Source: Megalobrama amblycephala
Lineage: Eukaryota > Chordata > Actinopteri > Cypriniformes > Xenocyprididae
Assembly (NCBI RefSeq): GCF_018812025.1
Contig: NC_063045.1
Location: forward strand, 49,517,691-49,581,690
Length of the DNA: 64,000 bases
Direction of reading: 5' to 3'
The notes beneath the pieces were generated by a model, which had not been told where the DNA came from, did no database searches, and saw only the letters and a list, made by a program, of their open reading frames with translations. Position numbers and translations under genes: made by a program. Below are positions 1 to 40,495 of the stretch, piece by piece; position 1 is the stretch's first letter; each line of letters opens with the position of its first letter.

Positions 1-491
1 TTTAAAACACAAACACAGGTGAATTGATCACAATAAGACCTAAAACTTGCATTTAGAAAAAAGAAAGGGTGGATTTTCATTTCATGCCGACTATAATAAA
101 CAAAGCCGAGCGATCACAGATCTTCAGCGGATCTGCAAACATCTGACAAACCGACTGAGATGATCAAGAAAAATCCATCTCGCAATCTCAATCAGATCTC
201 TCTATAATGGAGACGTGATCGTGGCCTTTAGATTCATTTGTCCATAGTTAATGAATATTTTGTCAGCCCCCCGCTACAGCTTTTCCCTGCTCATTCAAGA
301 AACATCAGACAGCATATAAATAAACCCCAGCCTCCATAATGGAGATGTAAGAAAAAACATCAGCCAAATCTGACGAACGTCTAGCTGTCAGCGTAAAAAT
401 GCAGCACAAATTACTTCTGTGCTCCAACTAAACCAGCATCACAGTCCTGGTCCTGGGCCCAATTTTGTCCCAGCTCCAGGATAACACACAC
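1..491 (-). other. phf12: phf12 intron 2 (partial), no further exon seen
   Basis: This stretch follows the splice donor of phf12 exon 2 (GT at 491-490 on the minus strand). I looked on the minus strand for the rest of the first PHD finger and did not find it, so the next exon probably lies beyond the left edge. No repeat family was recognised here. Confidence 0.5.
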
Positions 492-673
492 CAGCATTGT
501 AGATGGAAGGCAGCGGGGCAGTGATCACAACACAGCAGGTCCCCTCCTTCCCGGCAGCTGTCGCAAGTATCGTGATTGGTGGCCCTGCCGGCTCTCCTGG
601 TGCTCCTGTCCGGTTTCCTGTTCCTCTTCTCTCCATCCTCAGACTTGGGCGGCGCCAGCAGAGTCTGGATTTG
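492..673 (-). CDS. phf12: phf12 coding exon 2, start of first PHD finger
   Basis: The minus strand reads [17 protein letters not shown], then a basic stretch, then the zinc-ligand pattern [18 protein letters not shown] and AAFHLQC, the first half of a PHD finger. This matches my recollection of PHF12 (Pf1) closely. PHF12 is a nuclear scaffold that links Sin3/HDAC and TLE corepressors to chromatin. The acceptor AG is at 675-674 and the donor GT at 491-490. The exon is 182 nt, enters in phase 0 and leaves in phase 2, in frame with exon 1. An unrelated plus-strand open frame (503-823) overlaps and is taken as a shadow. Confidence 0.93.
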
Positions 674-869
674 CTGCGGGAGAGATTCAGAAACTCATTA
701 GTGAAACATCTGCACGCGTCTACATCACATCAGCCGCTCAAACCATTGTTGGGCCGTGACCGTGAGCGCGCGCATGCACGTTCATGTGAGGGGAGCCTAT
801 GGATGACATTAGCGAGCAATTAGCGGCTACATTGAGAATACTAGCCAGGCAGTAAAGAGAGGAATAAAC

Positions 870-1330
870 GGGTGTGTGAGCGTGTGTTTGTCTTACCTCC
901 ATCAGCCCGCCGGAGGTATCCAGATCGTACACGATCGTTGGGGTCTCCATTTTACCCCACATCAACACCGGCCAGGACTGGTTCTGACTCCCTTAGCCGC
1001 TACACCCCGACTCCTGTCAGACGAGTAGCCTCTGACCTCTACCAAAATAGCCTCAGAATTCCCGCCCGTGTCTGTTGTGGCTCCGCGCGGGCTCTCCGTT
1101 AATCGAGCAGGCGCGCGGAGGCCTCTATCCCCGGTGCTGTGCGAGACTCCGGCCCGGTAAGAGAAGGAATAATAAAGACACAGAAATTATCATTAAGTCC
1201 ATGATGCGAAGACGTCAAACATCAAGCCCCCCGAAGAACAACTCATTCGAGGAACTGGCAGCGGCGAAAAGCAGACGTTTTTCTCCCGGTGAAAGAGCGA
1301 CTTAACGGCAAAGCGTCTCTGTTGTGATGA
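870..1330 (-). promoter_or_regulatory. phf12: CpG-rich promoter and 5' UTR region of phf12
   Basis: This is the only long CpG-rich stretch in the first 30 kb, with many cg dinucleotides at 905-1150 and 1230-1350. It contains phf12 coding exon 1 and the sequence upstream of it. A CpG-island promoter firing leftward is the natural reading. No TATA box was identified and the transcription start cannot be placed from sequence alone. Confidence 0.6.
897..962 (-). CDS. phf12: phf12 coding exon 1 with start codon
   Basis: The 22-codon exon encodes MWGKMETPTIVYDLDTSGGL followed by ME and ends at a GTAAGA donor (896-891). It is nearly identical to the PHF12 N-terminus as I remember it (MW-KMET-TIVYDLDTSGGLME). 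I chose the ATG at 962-960 because it starts the conserved MW; an in-frame ATG six bases upstream (968) is also possible. The exon joins the 492-673 exon in phase 0. It lies in a CpG-rich region, as expected for a housekeeping chromatin gene. Confidence 0.93.
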
Positions 1331-2489
1331 AGAAACGCTCGCGCTAACTGACGCACAAACCTGTGTGCGCATGCGTGGGCCAGTCAGTCGAGTTGGGAAT
1401 CCAATTCATTTAGAGAATCGATTCGTTTTGGTGAACCGGTGCAGTAGAATCAATTCACTGCTTTGCCATCGCTGATATTAATTGTGTTATAACTATTTAA
1501 TATCTATATAATATTCAATATTTAAATAAGTATTTTATAATACATATTTTACATACTGTTGTTTATGACTTATTACGTTGTTTACGGTTCCAACATGTCA
1601 CACACCTCACAATTTTACAAACAAAGCTTTCTCTTACAAGGGATAATCAACCCAGAAATAAACATTGAAATAATTTACTCACCCTCCAAGCTGTTGGTAA
1701 CGGACTGTTAGGGACCGTCAGCCTCAATCACCATTCATCTTTCTTCTTTACAATGAAAGTGAATGGTGACTGAAACTGCCATTCATCTTTCATAACAGAA
1801 GGAAAAAAAGTCATGCATTTAAAATCAACATGAAATGATGACTGAGGTTTAACTTCTGGGTGAACTATTCATTGTTTACATTCGAGTGTTTTACAAACGT
1901 TTTGCGAATCGGTTCGGATGGATCTTTAAAAAGAGCCGGTTCAACACAATGATTCGTTCGCGGTCAGGCATCACTACCCGTCAACAGTGGAGCCATCTTG
2001 CTGTTTTCCTCCGTTTATAAAACCTCTCTTTCGAAGAGGTCATTGAGGGAATGGTCAATACGTTCTTTTATTTGTGGGTGTGAGGAGCCTGTTCAATTCA
2101 TCAACCGGTGACGGCTAGAAAGCAAATGCCTTTATACGGTTTGTTTACGTGTTCGAGCTTCTTTGTATTGTGAGGGAATTTGCTGGGCTCTGATTGGACT
2201 GTTTCGTCGCCGACGTAACATGAACCAATACGCGTAACGGAAGAGACGAAACATTTTTTTTTTTTTTTTTGATGACTAGTTACAAAATCATATGTGAGCA
2301 CTGAACAATGGAACTATTGGTTAGTCTATATATGTGTAATTAGATTTATATATAGATAGAAATAAAATATTTAGAAAAAAATAGTATTCATATTTATATC
2401 CATAGATATTCAAAGTATATTATAATAGTAGTCTTGGTCAAAAAAAAGTGTACTACACACAATATTGTACAATAAACACACAACAGCAT
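1331..2489. other. phf12-sez6 intergenic region with degenerate repeats
   Basis: This gap lies between the phf12 promoter and the candidate 3' end of sez6. It holds degenerate repeat pieces (gaatcg/cgattc motifs at about 1400-1450 and 1900-1960, and a short palindrome around 1725-1795), an AT-rich stretch at 1480-1560 and a T-run near 2254. No open frame resembles a protein. Confidence 0.4.
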
Positions 2490-2933
2490 ACTATATTTTT
2501 GTACAGTTTATTTACAAAGTGTTCTGCAAATAAGCCCCCATGCAGCGACAGCATGTTATACATAGAGAAATGGCTTTATCACCATCACCAGTGCAACTGA
2601 AGCCCCACTGACACTCTCCCAACTGAGTTTCATAGGTTTGCTGCACGTGGGAGAAAACAGTTCCCATCTCTGTGGTTCCTCAATGCGAAACCAAGAACCC
2701 TCTTGGTGCACTCTGAAATAGTCCAACCTCAAGGTGTGAGCCTTGGGATGTTTTACCAGACAAATAAAAAAGTACAACACAAACCTCAGGCTCTTATGTG
2801 CTACAGAAATTACACCCTATTGTCCACCATCTTTAATGTGCTGGCAGAAGTCTTAGAGAGGGGAAAAAAAACATTTACAGGAGCCCAGCGGAAAAAAAAA
2901 TAGGAGAGATGCCAAATAAAAGACTGATGGATT
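2490..2933 (-). other. sez6: Candidate sez6 3' UTR and polyadenylation region
   Basis: This is mostly non-repetitive sequence directly after the stop codon of the spliced sez6 tail (2936-2934, minus strand). A canonical AATAAA lies on the minus strand at 2512-2507, followed by a TG/T-rich stretch (minus strand of about 2490-2470), the usual arrangement of a cleavage and polyadenylation site. The assignment rests on position and signal only. Confidence 0.5.
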
Positions 2934-30915
<27,982 letters not shown>

Positions 30916-32329
30916 CTGAAAAGTCCAAACAGATTGAAAATTAGTAAGGGCTTTTAAAAAGGGCCCCACAGACCACCAATGGCCCTGGAAAATTTGAAAG
31001 ATTTGTTAATATATTTGTTATTTTTTTATATATATATTGCTTATTCCACAATTACTTAATGCTTGATGCTCTTCAGATGCTGTAATTGTACATAAAGTTG
31101 TGACACTATTTGATTATTCTATTTTTAAGCATATTAATGCAGTGCTTCCCTGCAAAGTAAATATTTTATAGTTTAAGAGTGACACAAGCGGTTCAATATT
31201 GCTGTGATCTTTAGTACTGAAGAACAGCAGCATCTTTCAGGGAAAAGAAATTGTGAGGCAATTACAGAACGTCTTTCATCTCAAGATTAACACACCTCAC
31301 TAGACAGAAGAGCTCTCAGAAGGGTTCAGTGAGAGAGAGAGCTGTATAATAACAGCCGGCACTTCAGGCCTGAAAGTCTCAACAAATGTTTATGATCAGA
31401 AACTGTAATCAGAAAGACAGACTTAATTTCCCTCTAAGAGGAAGTGAGTCATTTAAATGTCATTCAGACACAAATATTCTTAAAAGCATGTCTAATAAAA
31501 ATATAAAAAGTCCAGTTTAATCAAAAACAGTCATTATGGGAATGTCAAGGGACTGTTTTTGATCAATCTTTGGTTATTAAATGCGTCATGCCATTCAAAC
31601 TGCATTTGTTTCCTCATTTTGAACTTCCAAAATCCAAACAAAATGTAGCATGAGAACTCTAAATTGAGAACCCAAATTACCTTTTTTTTCTGTGGGATAT
31701 AAAAGTTAGTTATTATCAAAATGTCAAATCTGTTCTTTTCCATACATTGAAAATGCCTAGTAATCACTGGCTAATTGTAATATAATTGTAATTGCCACAG
31801 TTTTCCACCAATGAATATTTCTCAGGGAAGGTTTATTGTTGAAAGTCAATTTCAGTATAGGAACATACATTAAAGTCAAGTCTACAAAAAAGCTATCGAA
31901 CATTTCCAATCACTGCACATGTTGGCATCTCTCTGCTTGTCTTATTGAGATATTTGTAATATTTCACTGAGGTGTGAAGGAAATCCTTTTATTTTCCTGC
32001 TACCGATCAAAAAACAACAACAACAACAACAAAAAAACCTGTTCGTGCGACATCGCTGTGCTGAAAACAACATCTGGAGTTGTGTTTTATCTGTCAAGAA
32101 GTGCTTCCATTATTGAGACGTGTAAGGGTAACGCTGCACTGAACTGCTGTCAGATCATCTGTCTTTTTATAATCATTCCTACAGGATTACGGCAGCTCTC
32201 CACTGGGACGTTAACAATGTCTGGCTTGAGGAAAATTCAACCGCGGATGTACAGTCTCCCTCTAATACAAACACATACACTGATACCTTGATTCAGCTTC
32301 TTTTAATTGTGTTTTCAAGTCTTAGGGAC
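30916..32329. other. Presumed first intron of sez6, no exon found
   Basis: I searched the minus strand to the right for a short exon with ATG, a hydrophobic signal peptide and a phase-1 donor, and found none that I trust. The stretch contains no obvious transposon. A short caa repeat lies at about 32010-32030. Confidence 0.4.
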
Positions 32330-32695
32330 CAATTTTCAACTAAAAACGGAAAACGTTTTATGCATTTTGACCGTTCATTTACACGGCAGCGGCGTTGTGG
32401 GGACATGTAAACCCAAACTTTTCAAAGTGCAAGTTGATACCGTTAAATGATACCGTTATTGTCTCCATGTAAACAATGAAAACGGTGACGTCATGCACAT
32501 GCGTATTATGTGTTCAATCTATAGGTGCGTAGTATTTCTTTATGAAGTGACATCGCCAACTACTGGCCTGGCAGCATAATACAATCATTTTCACAGTTCC
32601 ACATGAACAAGGATCATTTTGACAACGTTGCTGTCTGTACGCGAAAAACGCAAAGAAAAAACGTTTCCGTTTTTAGTACATCGTTGTCTTAAAGG
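32330..32695. repeat. Short foldback DNA element
   Basis: The left part aaaaacggaaaacgtttt (near 32341) and the right part aaaaaacgtttccgttttta (near 32655) form an inverted pair about 300 bp apart. The interior is CG-rich for the area. Directly after it, at 32701, begins one end of another TTAA-type element (ttaaagggatagttcactc), whose mate is decayed near 32880. Confidence 0.55.
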
Positions 32696-33689
32696 TACCC
32701 TTAAAGGGATAGTTCACTCAAAAAATTTAACTTCTGTTATCATTTTTTTTTTTTTTTTGATTTTCAACCCTAGCTCTCAAATCTCAAAATCCTCCTTTTA
32801 ATGTTCCACATGAAGAAAGAAAATCATATGGGGTTTGGAACAACATGAAGGAGAGTAAATGATGACAGATTTTTATTTTTAAAATGCTTTGTGGCAAACA
32901 GAGACAATCATCACTGTTTATTATCATAGAACATACATCTCATGAACGGCTTCAAAACAAATCCTAAGCAGACTGTGAACCCCAGAAGAGCAGATACCTC
33001 TGAGACTTACTGTTATTTCTGCGTTCAAACAGCATGAGATCGTGAGTGTATGTTTTACTCCCTAATTAGGGAACTGGATGACAGTGTGTTCTAACAGGAT
33101 GTAGCTTGGCGACACAATGAAGACAGTAAGAGATAAAAAGAGCATCACCGACACAGACTGTAAATGGGGGACGGATCCTAAAGGGATCAGAGATTTGTAG
33201 ACGGCTTCTGGAGACCAGCGCACAGTCAAACTCTCAGCGGGAGCTACAGCTCTGCTTTATTATTGGATGTAATCCAATGAACATTGGTGGAAGGCTGAAT
33301 GAGGATAATCAGTTGTGGATTGTAATTGTTTTGTTGGTGGAAAATGATGTTAGAGACCAGAAAGCTGAAATGAAATCTCCATTGGGCGCATCTCTGGATG
33401 TTTCTTTGTCTTACTGGTTTCTGTACTTGTTTAAATCTTTATCTAGTATCACAAATGGAGTTGCTGAACACCAGCTTGGCGACCCACTTAAGGCTGTCCA
33501 CACACTTGAAGATTTTAAGCCGATTTGCACCCTTGAATGATGGGGGGGGGGGCGTGGCCCGATTCGAGGCTTGTCGCAAAGATTTTTTGTCCAAAAAATC
33601 CTCTATTGTGTGGTGTCATTATGATTATTTAACTGCTCCCGATTGAGACAGAGCATCTCCGATCTCAAATCGTAAATATCAAACATGTA

Positions 33690-35258
33690 CACTGCATTCC
33701 AAATTATTATGCAAGTGACATATCATTAAGATTTCAGTAGAATAAACATTCAGATTTTAGTTTTTCTAAGAAAATGCTTGTTTGTTTATTTATCCATGTC
33801 TTTTTAAATAACTGGTATCAATCTCAGACAAAATAATTTGCCAGGTCTATGGAAACCCTACTTAGAGGTTGTTCCACATTATTAAGCAAGTCACAGTTCT
33901 CATGAAATATGGGGAGGAAGAAAGATCTTTCTGAAGATGAAAAGCATGAAATGAAGCAATTTTGTGCAAAAGGCATGAAAACAACTAATATTGTGTGAAA
34001 CTGAATGGAGATTATCAAATTATCATAAGATTTGTGAGTGATTTAGAGCACAGCAGAACTCGGTCAGATAAAGGCTTATTAAGGAAAGTTCCTGTCAAAA
34101 AACTTTTAATTGCATTAAAAGGGCAGCTAGAAAAAAAAAGCCAGTGTTGAGCAGCAAACAGGTATTTGAAGCTCCTGGTGTCTCTGGAGTCTTGAGAAGC
34201 TCTCCATGCAGGCTGGCAGTTGTGCGTAAAGATGCATTTTAGCCACTCCAAACCAAACCTCACAAAGAGAAACATTTACAGTGGGTTTAGAAATACATGA
34301 AGACTCATTTTTAAATAGTTTTATTCACTGACTAATGCCGTACTACAATGGATGGTCTAAATGGATGGATTTCTGGATGGTTGGTGAATGGCCACCACGT
34401 TCCAACAAGACTGCGATGTCAGCAGGGAGCTGGCGGGTGATGATTTGGGCTGGAATATTGGGAAGTGAGATGGAAGGTCCCTTTAGGTTCTTTGAGGGTA
34501 TTAAAATGACTTTTGCAAGATATGTGGAGTTCATAATTGGCCATTTTCTGTTATGGTATAAAAAAGAGGATAGTGCCTTCTGAAATACAATGCACTATGC
34601 ACTATCCCATGCTGCAAAAAAACACCACAGCAATAAAACTGTTTGAAAATGTATTTCTACACTCACTGTAAATGTTTCTCTTTGTGAGGTTTGGTTTGGA
34701 GTGGCTAAAATGCATCTTTACGCACAACTGCCAGCCTGAATGGAGAGCTTCTTGAGACTCCAGAGACACCAGCAGCTTCAAATACCTGTTTGCTGCTCAA
34801 CACTGGCTTTTTTTTATAGCTGCCCTTTTAATACAATACATTTTTTGACAGGAACTTTCCTTAATAAGCCTTTATCTGACCGAGTTCTGCTGTTCTCTAA
34901 ATCACTCACAAATCTTATGATAATTTAATAATCTCCATTTAGTTTCCACACAGTATTAGTTGTTTTCATGCCTTTTGCACAACATTGCACCATTTCATGC
35001 TTTTCATCTTCAGAAAGATCTTTCTTCCTCCTCATATTGCATGAGAACTGTGACTCGCTTAATAATGTGGAACAACCTCTAAGTAGGGTTTCCATAGACC
35101 TGGCAAATTATTTTGTCTGAGATTGATGCCAGTTATCTAAAAAGACATGGATAAATAAACAAACAAACAAACATTTTCTTAGAAAAACTAAAATCTGAAT
35201 GGTTATTGTACTAAAATCTTACTGATATGTCACTTGCATAATAATTTGGAACGCAGTG
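33690..35258. mobile_element. Tc1-derived palindromic element with TA duplication
   Basis: TA flanks (33688-33689, 35259-35260) bound inverted ends (cactgcattccaaattatta and, reversed, cactgcgttccaaattatta). The arms are about 600 bp each: the left arm 33690-34310 is matched in reverse by about 34640-35258. Each arm contains the N-terminal part of a Tc1-type transposase, so the element carries two opposed 5' ends around a short middle. Confidence 0.85.
34335..34583 (+). pseudogene. Tc1 transposase fragment in palindrome centre
   Basis: The 82-codon frame contains RVMIWAGILGSEMEGPFRFF and TFARYVEFI, which is the conserved VMIWGGI...GP..F.EG region of Tc1-type DDE transposases, with the HDN and PDLNPIE segments missing. 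It sits in the unpaired middle of the palindromic element. It is dead. Confidence 0.7.
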
Positions 35259-35596
35259 TATGATATATATGACTCTTGATCATCTCTGACATGATACCCG
35301 CAGTAGCCAATGAGAGAGAACAAGCATCACCTATCGGATGTTGCGTGCTTCTTTAACTGAAACTTGGCAGCCACAAACATGCCACGAAAGTGGAGTATTG
35401 AGACTGAAGTTCACCCATAGTCCTTTTTTTTCTATTTTGTTTTTCACTGTGAAGCTGAACGCATGGCAGGAGAGCCTGCTGACGATTGTCCTCCATTTGT
35501 TTTTCTTCTCAAGTTTGATTTCGCAAGTCTCCGTGAAATCTCGTGTCACTGTGAAATCAGGCTTGTTCGAGAAGCATCGGCGCTGCACAACCTATT

Positions 35597-35687
35597 GGCG
35601 TATGACATCAAAGTACCGCGAGAGCTATTCAAAAGCATGAGTCGTATGCTCTCCAAATGCTCTCACGGTACTTTGATGTCATACGCC
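35597..35687. repeat. Perfectly spaced hairpin within a foldback repeat
   Basis: A 29-base arm starting ggcgtatgacatcaaagtac pairs with its reverse complement ending at 35687 with one mismatch; the loop is about 33 bases. Weaker pairing continues outside (gcatcggcgctgc against gcgcagcactgatgc). It is probably the core of a small transposon rather than a host regulatory hairpin. Confidence 0.75.
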
Positions 35688-35879
35688 GATCGGTCTGCGC
35701 AGCACTGATGCATCTGAAACAAGCCTATCGTTCCTGCAGTCAACAGGTGTGTGGTCTTGCGGTCCGGTCGAATCATCTAGTGCATGCATTCAAAGGGTTA
35801 TAATGCAAAAAATCAATTGAAACTGTCATTATGTCTGAGGTCTCCCACAGTTTTAAAATCGGTTAAGATTTGAAAATCG

Positions 35880-38012
35880 TCTAGTGTGTCCCAGGCCGTG
35901 TACTCCCACTAGGCGCTCTGAACCGTGACCGAGCGTGTTTGACCCCCAAAGCCCGATTCATTTGACTAGTGTGAACGCTCCGTACCGTGCCCGGGCGCGG
36001 TTCGTTTAGCCGTCCCTGGCCCGCTTGGAAGAGGTGGGCCAGAGCACGGTTCAGTTGGGCTTGGGCGCAGTACGCATATAGTGTGAGCGCTAACTATGCA
36101 GGAGCAAGGAACAGCTACTACTTTAGCGTGTGCTACTGTCATCATGACGATGGCAAACATCTACTTGGATAGTACACTTTTCAATTAATGTAATTAATTC
36201 AGGTGTATTTGGGTTTAGAAAGGGTCTGGTTCTCACCTTATTGATAAACAGAAATTGTAGTTTGTGCATAAAGCTGCAAATTCCTCCATTAACGTCAGCT
36301 GCTAATAATCCTCTGATACGTGCAAGTGAAAATCGCTGCACGGCATAAATGATAAATTTGTAAGGCAGTATCTTAGCGAAAGTGCTTTCTTCCTGTTTTC
36401 TTCCATACAAAAAGTTGCATTGTATATGACGTAAACATGCTCCGGCCGGGAACGTTAAAGGCAATGTGCCACATGCCATTCTATATACATTCTATATAAC
36501 CAGTTGTTATCTTAATCTAAAACTATTAAAAATAGTTTATATTTTATAATAAAATAAAATGTAAGATGAAAAAAAAATGCCTTTGCAACTATCTGAAATA
36601 AATTAAGTACTATAATGACTAAAAACTAAAACTGAATGTTTTAACTTTTTTGACTTAAAAAATGTCTTAACTAAACTGAAATAAAAATAAATTAAAGCTA
36701 TATATAAATATTTAAAAACAATAAAAACGACAACAGAAAATTGCTGAAACTTAATTAAAATGTAAACATAAAAATATATTGTATTGTAAACATATAAAAA
36801 TGTAACTATTATGTTCTCCAAGAACATAAATCACAGATTAAATCTGGGTGCATAAACTGTTTAGAGGCCAACTGCTCACAAAAGCATCCTTTCATCCTCA
36901 AATCACTTTCCTGATATGATTGAAGTGTTAAAATAGCTGTAAATCAAGCACTGACCTCACAATTTCTCTCTTATTGAGAACAAACAGAGCACATGTCACT
37001 CCAGAGTGAATCCCATTTATCAAGATGACACTTTCTGTAATGGAAGTGTGATCAGATCATTCCAACGGCAATAAACAGCTGCTTCACAAAGCCACACAAT
37101 GTCAGACCATCCAGTCAGATTAAACCAGAGGCTGTAGACAGTCATTAATCTCTAAAGAGGTAATTCAACTGTGTTTTATAGACTGTGACATGGAAAGACT
37201 AATCCCAGTGCACTTTTGCAAATAAGTTCATCCAAAAATAAAAATTCTGTTATCAATTACTCACCATTATATGGTTCCAAACCCGTAAGACTTTCGTTCA
37301 TCTTCGGAACACAAATGAAGATACTTTTAATAAAATCTGAGTGATTTCTGTCCCTCCATTGACAGCTACGCAACGGCGCTTTGACGTTTCAAAAAGTTCA
37401 TAAAGAGATCATAAAACTAATCCATATGAATTGAGTGGTTTAGTCTAAATTTTCTGAAGAGACTCGATCACTTTATATGATAAACAGTTAGAATTTAGGC
37501 ATTTCTTTGTGTTTTGCAACAAGACTACAGTTAGGCTGTCCTACTCTCTGAAGCATCCAGCATGTTTTTTCCATCCAGTAAGAATCCCGCAGTAAGACGT
37601 AGAGAAGGCTGAGGTGTTTAAATAGTCTAAAATTGCTTTTATTCGCTTTGGCAGGCATGTGTCAGAGTGCAGCGTGCTGCGAGTCAACATGTCTAAAAAC
37701 ATAAACGGGCAAAACAAAGGTCCTACCTGCCCAACGGACATCAGCAGGAAACGCAATATTAGAGCTGACACTGATGGATGAAGCTCTCGGATCTTAAAAA
37801 GATAGAGAATGTTTGTGATTGTTTTGGTCCCAGGACAGACAGTGACCCTGAGATTTGAAATGGACCTTTACAGATAAGAAGTCATGCAGTTATTCCTATC
37901 TCCACTCTTTCATCAAACCTTTGTGCACCTTTAACTAAAATAAAGAACCATCTCAGCCTTAGCAGTTTCTGAATTCATTCTGTTGAAGTGTACTCATTTG
38001 TGTAATGAGAGT
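35880..38012. other. Repeat-rich region without host genes
   Basis: A CG-rich stretch at 35895-36090 (cgtgaccgagcgtg, cgtgcccgggcgcgg) looks like a CG-rich MITE. One end of a TTAA-like element (ttcatccaaaaataaaaatt) is at 37219. No splice-framed coding exon was recognised. Confidence 0.4.
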
Positions 38013-39793
38013 GCACTGTAAAACTCGATAAGTTCAGAATACTCAAAACAATTGAGGAAACTTGTTACTTCAAAACATTTAAGTAAACAAACAATTTTTT
38101 AAAGTTAGTAGAACAAGAACTTAAAATTTTTGTGACAAGTGGGGTGGGGCCAAGAGCCGTGGAAGCGGAGCAAGCCGGTGTGGTGCACAGGTGTCTCTCA
38201 TTAACAATCACGTCACCGGCATCGTTCTCAGCCTCGCCCCACTCATCATGATGTTAATTACATACAGTTCATTTACATAAACATCACATTCAGATCTTCA
38301 TGGTTAAATGTTAGATAGCAAATAACACATGCTATTATAACTATAAAAGAGAATGTCTTTTTATACTTGCATGTATATAATCAAACAACATACAGTTTGT
38401 GGTCTTAAAAGTTTTGTAGCCCATCCTCAACCTAACCACAGGCTCTACTCTTCACCACAATGGTAACCTACAAAATTAACATAACAAAACCCCCTGTAAA
38501 TCCCAACATAACACAACATTAAACACTAACTTATGTCTCCCTATGTTAAAGGTGCCATCGAATGGAAAATTGAATTTACCTTGGCATAGTTGAATAACAA
38601 GAGTTTAGTACACGGAAAAGACATACAATGAGTTTCAAACTCCATTGCTTCCTCCTCCTTATGAAAATCTCATTTGTCAATCTCAGGCCTCCGAGGAACA
38701 GGCGAATCTCAACATAACACCGACTGTTACGTAACAGTCGGGATCATTAATATGTATGACCCCAATATTTGCATATGCCAGCTTATGTTCAAGGCATTAG
38801 ACAAGGGCAGCCAGTATTAACATCTGGATCTGTGCACAGCTGAATCATCAGACTAGATAAGCAAGCAAGAACAATAGCGAAAAATGGCAGATGGAGCAAT
38901 AATAACTGACATGATCCATGATAACATGATATTTTTAGTGATATTTGTAAATTGTCTATCTAAATGTTTCGTTAGCATGTTGCTAATGTACTGTTAAATG
39001 TGGTTAAAGTTACCATTGTTTCTTACTGTATTCACGGAGACAAGAGCCGTCGCTATTTTCATTTTTAAACACCTGCAGTCTGTATAATGCATAAACACAA
39101 CTTCATTCTTTATAAATCTCTCCAACAGTGTGTAATGTTAGCCTTAGCCCATTAGCCACGGAGCACAGCCTCAAACTCATTCAGAATCAAATGTAAACAT
39201 CCAAATAAATACTGTACTTACATGATCTGATGTATGCAGGCAGCATGCATGACGAACACTTTGTAAAAATCCATTTTGAGGGTTATATTAGCTGTGTGAA
39301 CTTTGTTTATGCTGTTTAAGGCAAGCGCGAGCTCGGGGCGGGGAGCGTGAGGAATTAAAGGGGCCGCAGCCTGAATTGGTGCATTTCTAATTATGCCCCA
39401 AAATAGGCAGTTAAAAAAATTTATAAAAAAAAAATCTATGGGGTATTTTGAGTTGAAACTTCACAGACACATTCAGGGGACACCTTAGACTTATATTACA
39501 TCTTGTAAAAAAACGTTCGATGGCACCTTTAATCTTGTGCAATGGCACCTTTAATCTTGTGCAAAAACACAAAATAACACTTAACTTCAACATTTATTTA
39601 TACAGTCTGACACAAAGCATGCTGGGAATTAGAAATCTGCTGCAACTCAACTCAATCATATCAAGTTCAGCTTACTACAATGGAATTTTGAGTTCGCACA
39701 ACTTTTTTCTGTTAAGTACAATGAACTTTCATTATTATTTGAGAGAAACAAATTAATTCCATTTAATTAATTTCACTGTTCGGTTTTACAGTG
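38013..39793. mobile_element. Outer element with nested insertion
   Basis: The end cactgtaaaac at 38013 is mirrored by gttttacagtg ending near 39793, and the flanks inside are AT-rich and alike in style. A TTAA element (38550-39528) lies inside. A second CG-rich block (38138-38260, ggggtggggccaagagccgt) may be another insertion. The borders of the outer element are approximate. Confidence 0.45.
38550..39528. mobile_element. TTAA-flanked element (979 bp), family of 55763
   Basis: TTAA lies at 38546-38549 and 39529-39532. The ends aggtgccatcgaa and (reversed) aggtgccatcgaa are identical over 13 bases. The interior is strongly similar along most of its length to 55763-56650 (for example aattgaatttaccttggcat and gctaatgtactgttaaatgt). 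No transposase is present, so it is nonautonomous. Just outside, atggcacctttaatcttgtg is present twice (39519-39562), a small tandem duplication. Confidence 0.85.
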
Positions 39794-40166
39794 TGTAAGT
39801 ATTTCTTTAGTGGACAGAAAACAAACTACTGAGCCGACAATATCGAATCAATCGATATTCCATTTCCCCTTGAGAATCAACTTGACCTTCCATTTCCAAT
39901 TGGGACTAATATCAAGTGTGCTTTTTAACTTATGGAAGTCTTATCAAAATCATTTGTCAAAAATGATGACATTTTTATACTAATCATTTAAAATGAAATA
40001 AAGCTAAAATGAGTCTTTGACAACTTAATCATTAAGGATTCTATTTATTAACTATTATTTTTTATATTTATATAAAAGCATAATCTGTTTAAAACATTAA
40101 TTGCTGCTTACTGCATACCATCTCACATACTATTAAAAACAATTATAGGCAGTATACTTTACATAC

Positions 40167-40167
<1 letters not shown>

Positions 40168-40203
<36 letters not shown>

Positions 40204-40459
40204 CACGTTTTTGTGATTTATGAGGACACAAATTTGTATAATGACGTGGGTATTACACTGGTATTACGACGGAAACATGAAATATTTAAAATAGCTTTAA
40301 AAACATACTAAATGTTTTATTAAAAATGTAAAAATGCAGAATGTTTTCTGTGATGGGTAGGTTTAGGAGTAGGGGTAGTGTAGGGGGATAGAATGTACAG
40401 TTTGAACAGTATAAAAACCATTACGCCTATGGAATGTCCTCACTTTGATGGCAAAACAA

Positions 40460-40492
<33 letters not shown>
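40168..40492. repeat. TG-microsatellite-flanked repeat
   Basis: A (TA)n(TG)n run at 40168-40203 and a (TG)n run at 40463-40491 bracket a block with tgatgggtaggtttaggagt and gtataaaaaccatta. A related block without the flanking TG runs lies near 47270-47385 (gattaggcttgggataggg, gtataaaaacaata). It is a dispersed noncoding repeat. Confidence 0.6.

Positions 40493-40495
<3 letters not shown>

Noticed and set aside
503..823. 106-codon plus-strand open frame
   Set aside because: It is antisense to the well-supported phf12 exon 2, and its codons have no family resemblance.
37541..37771. Short minus-strand frame as a gene
   Set aside because: It lies in decayed repeat sequence, and has no recognisable domain or splice partners.
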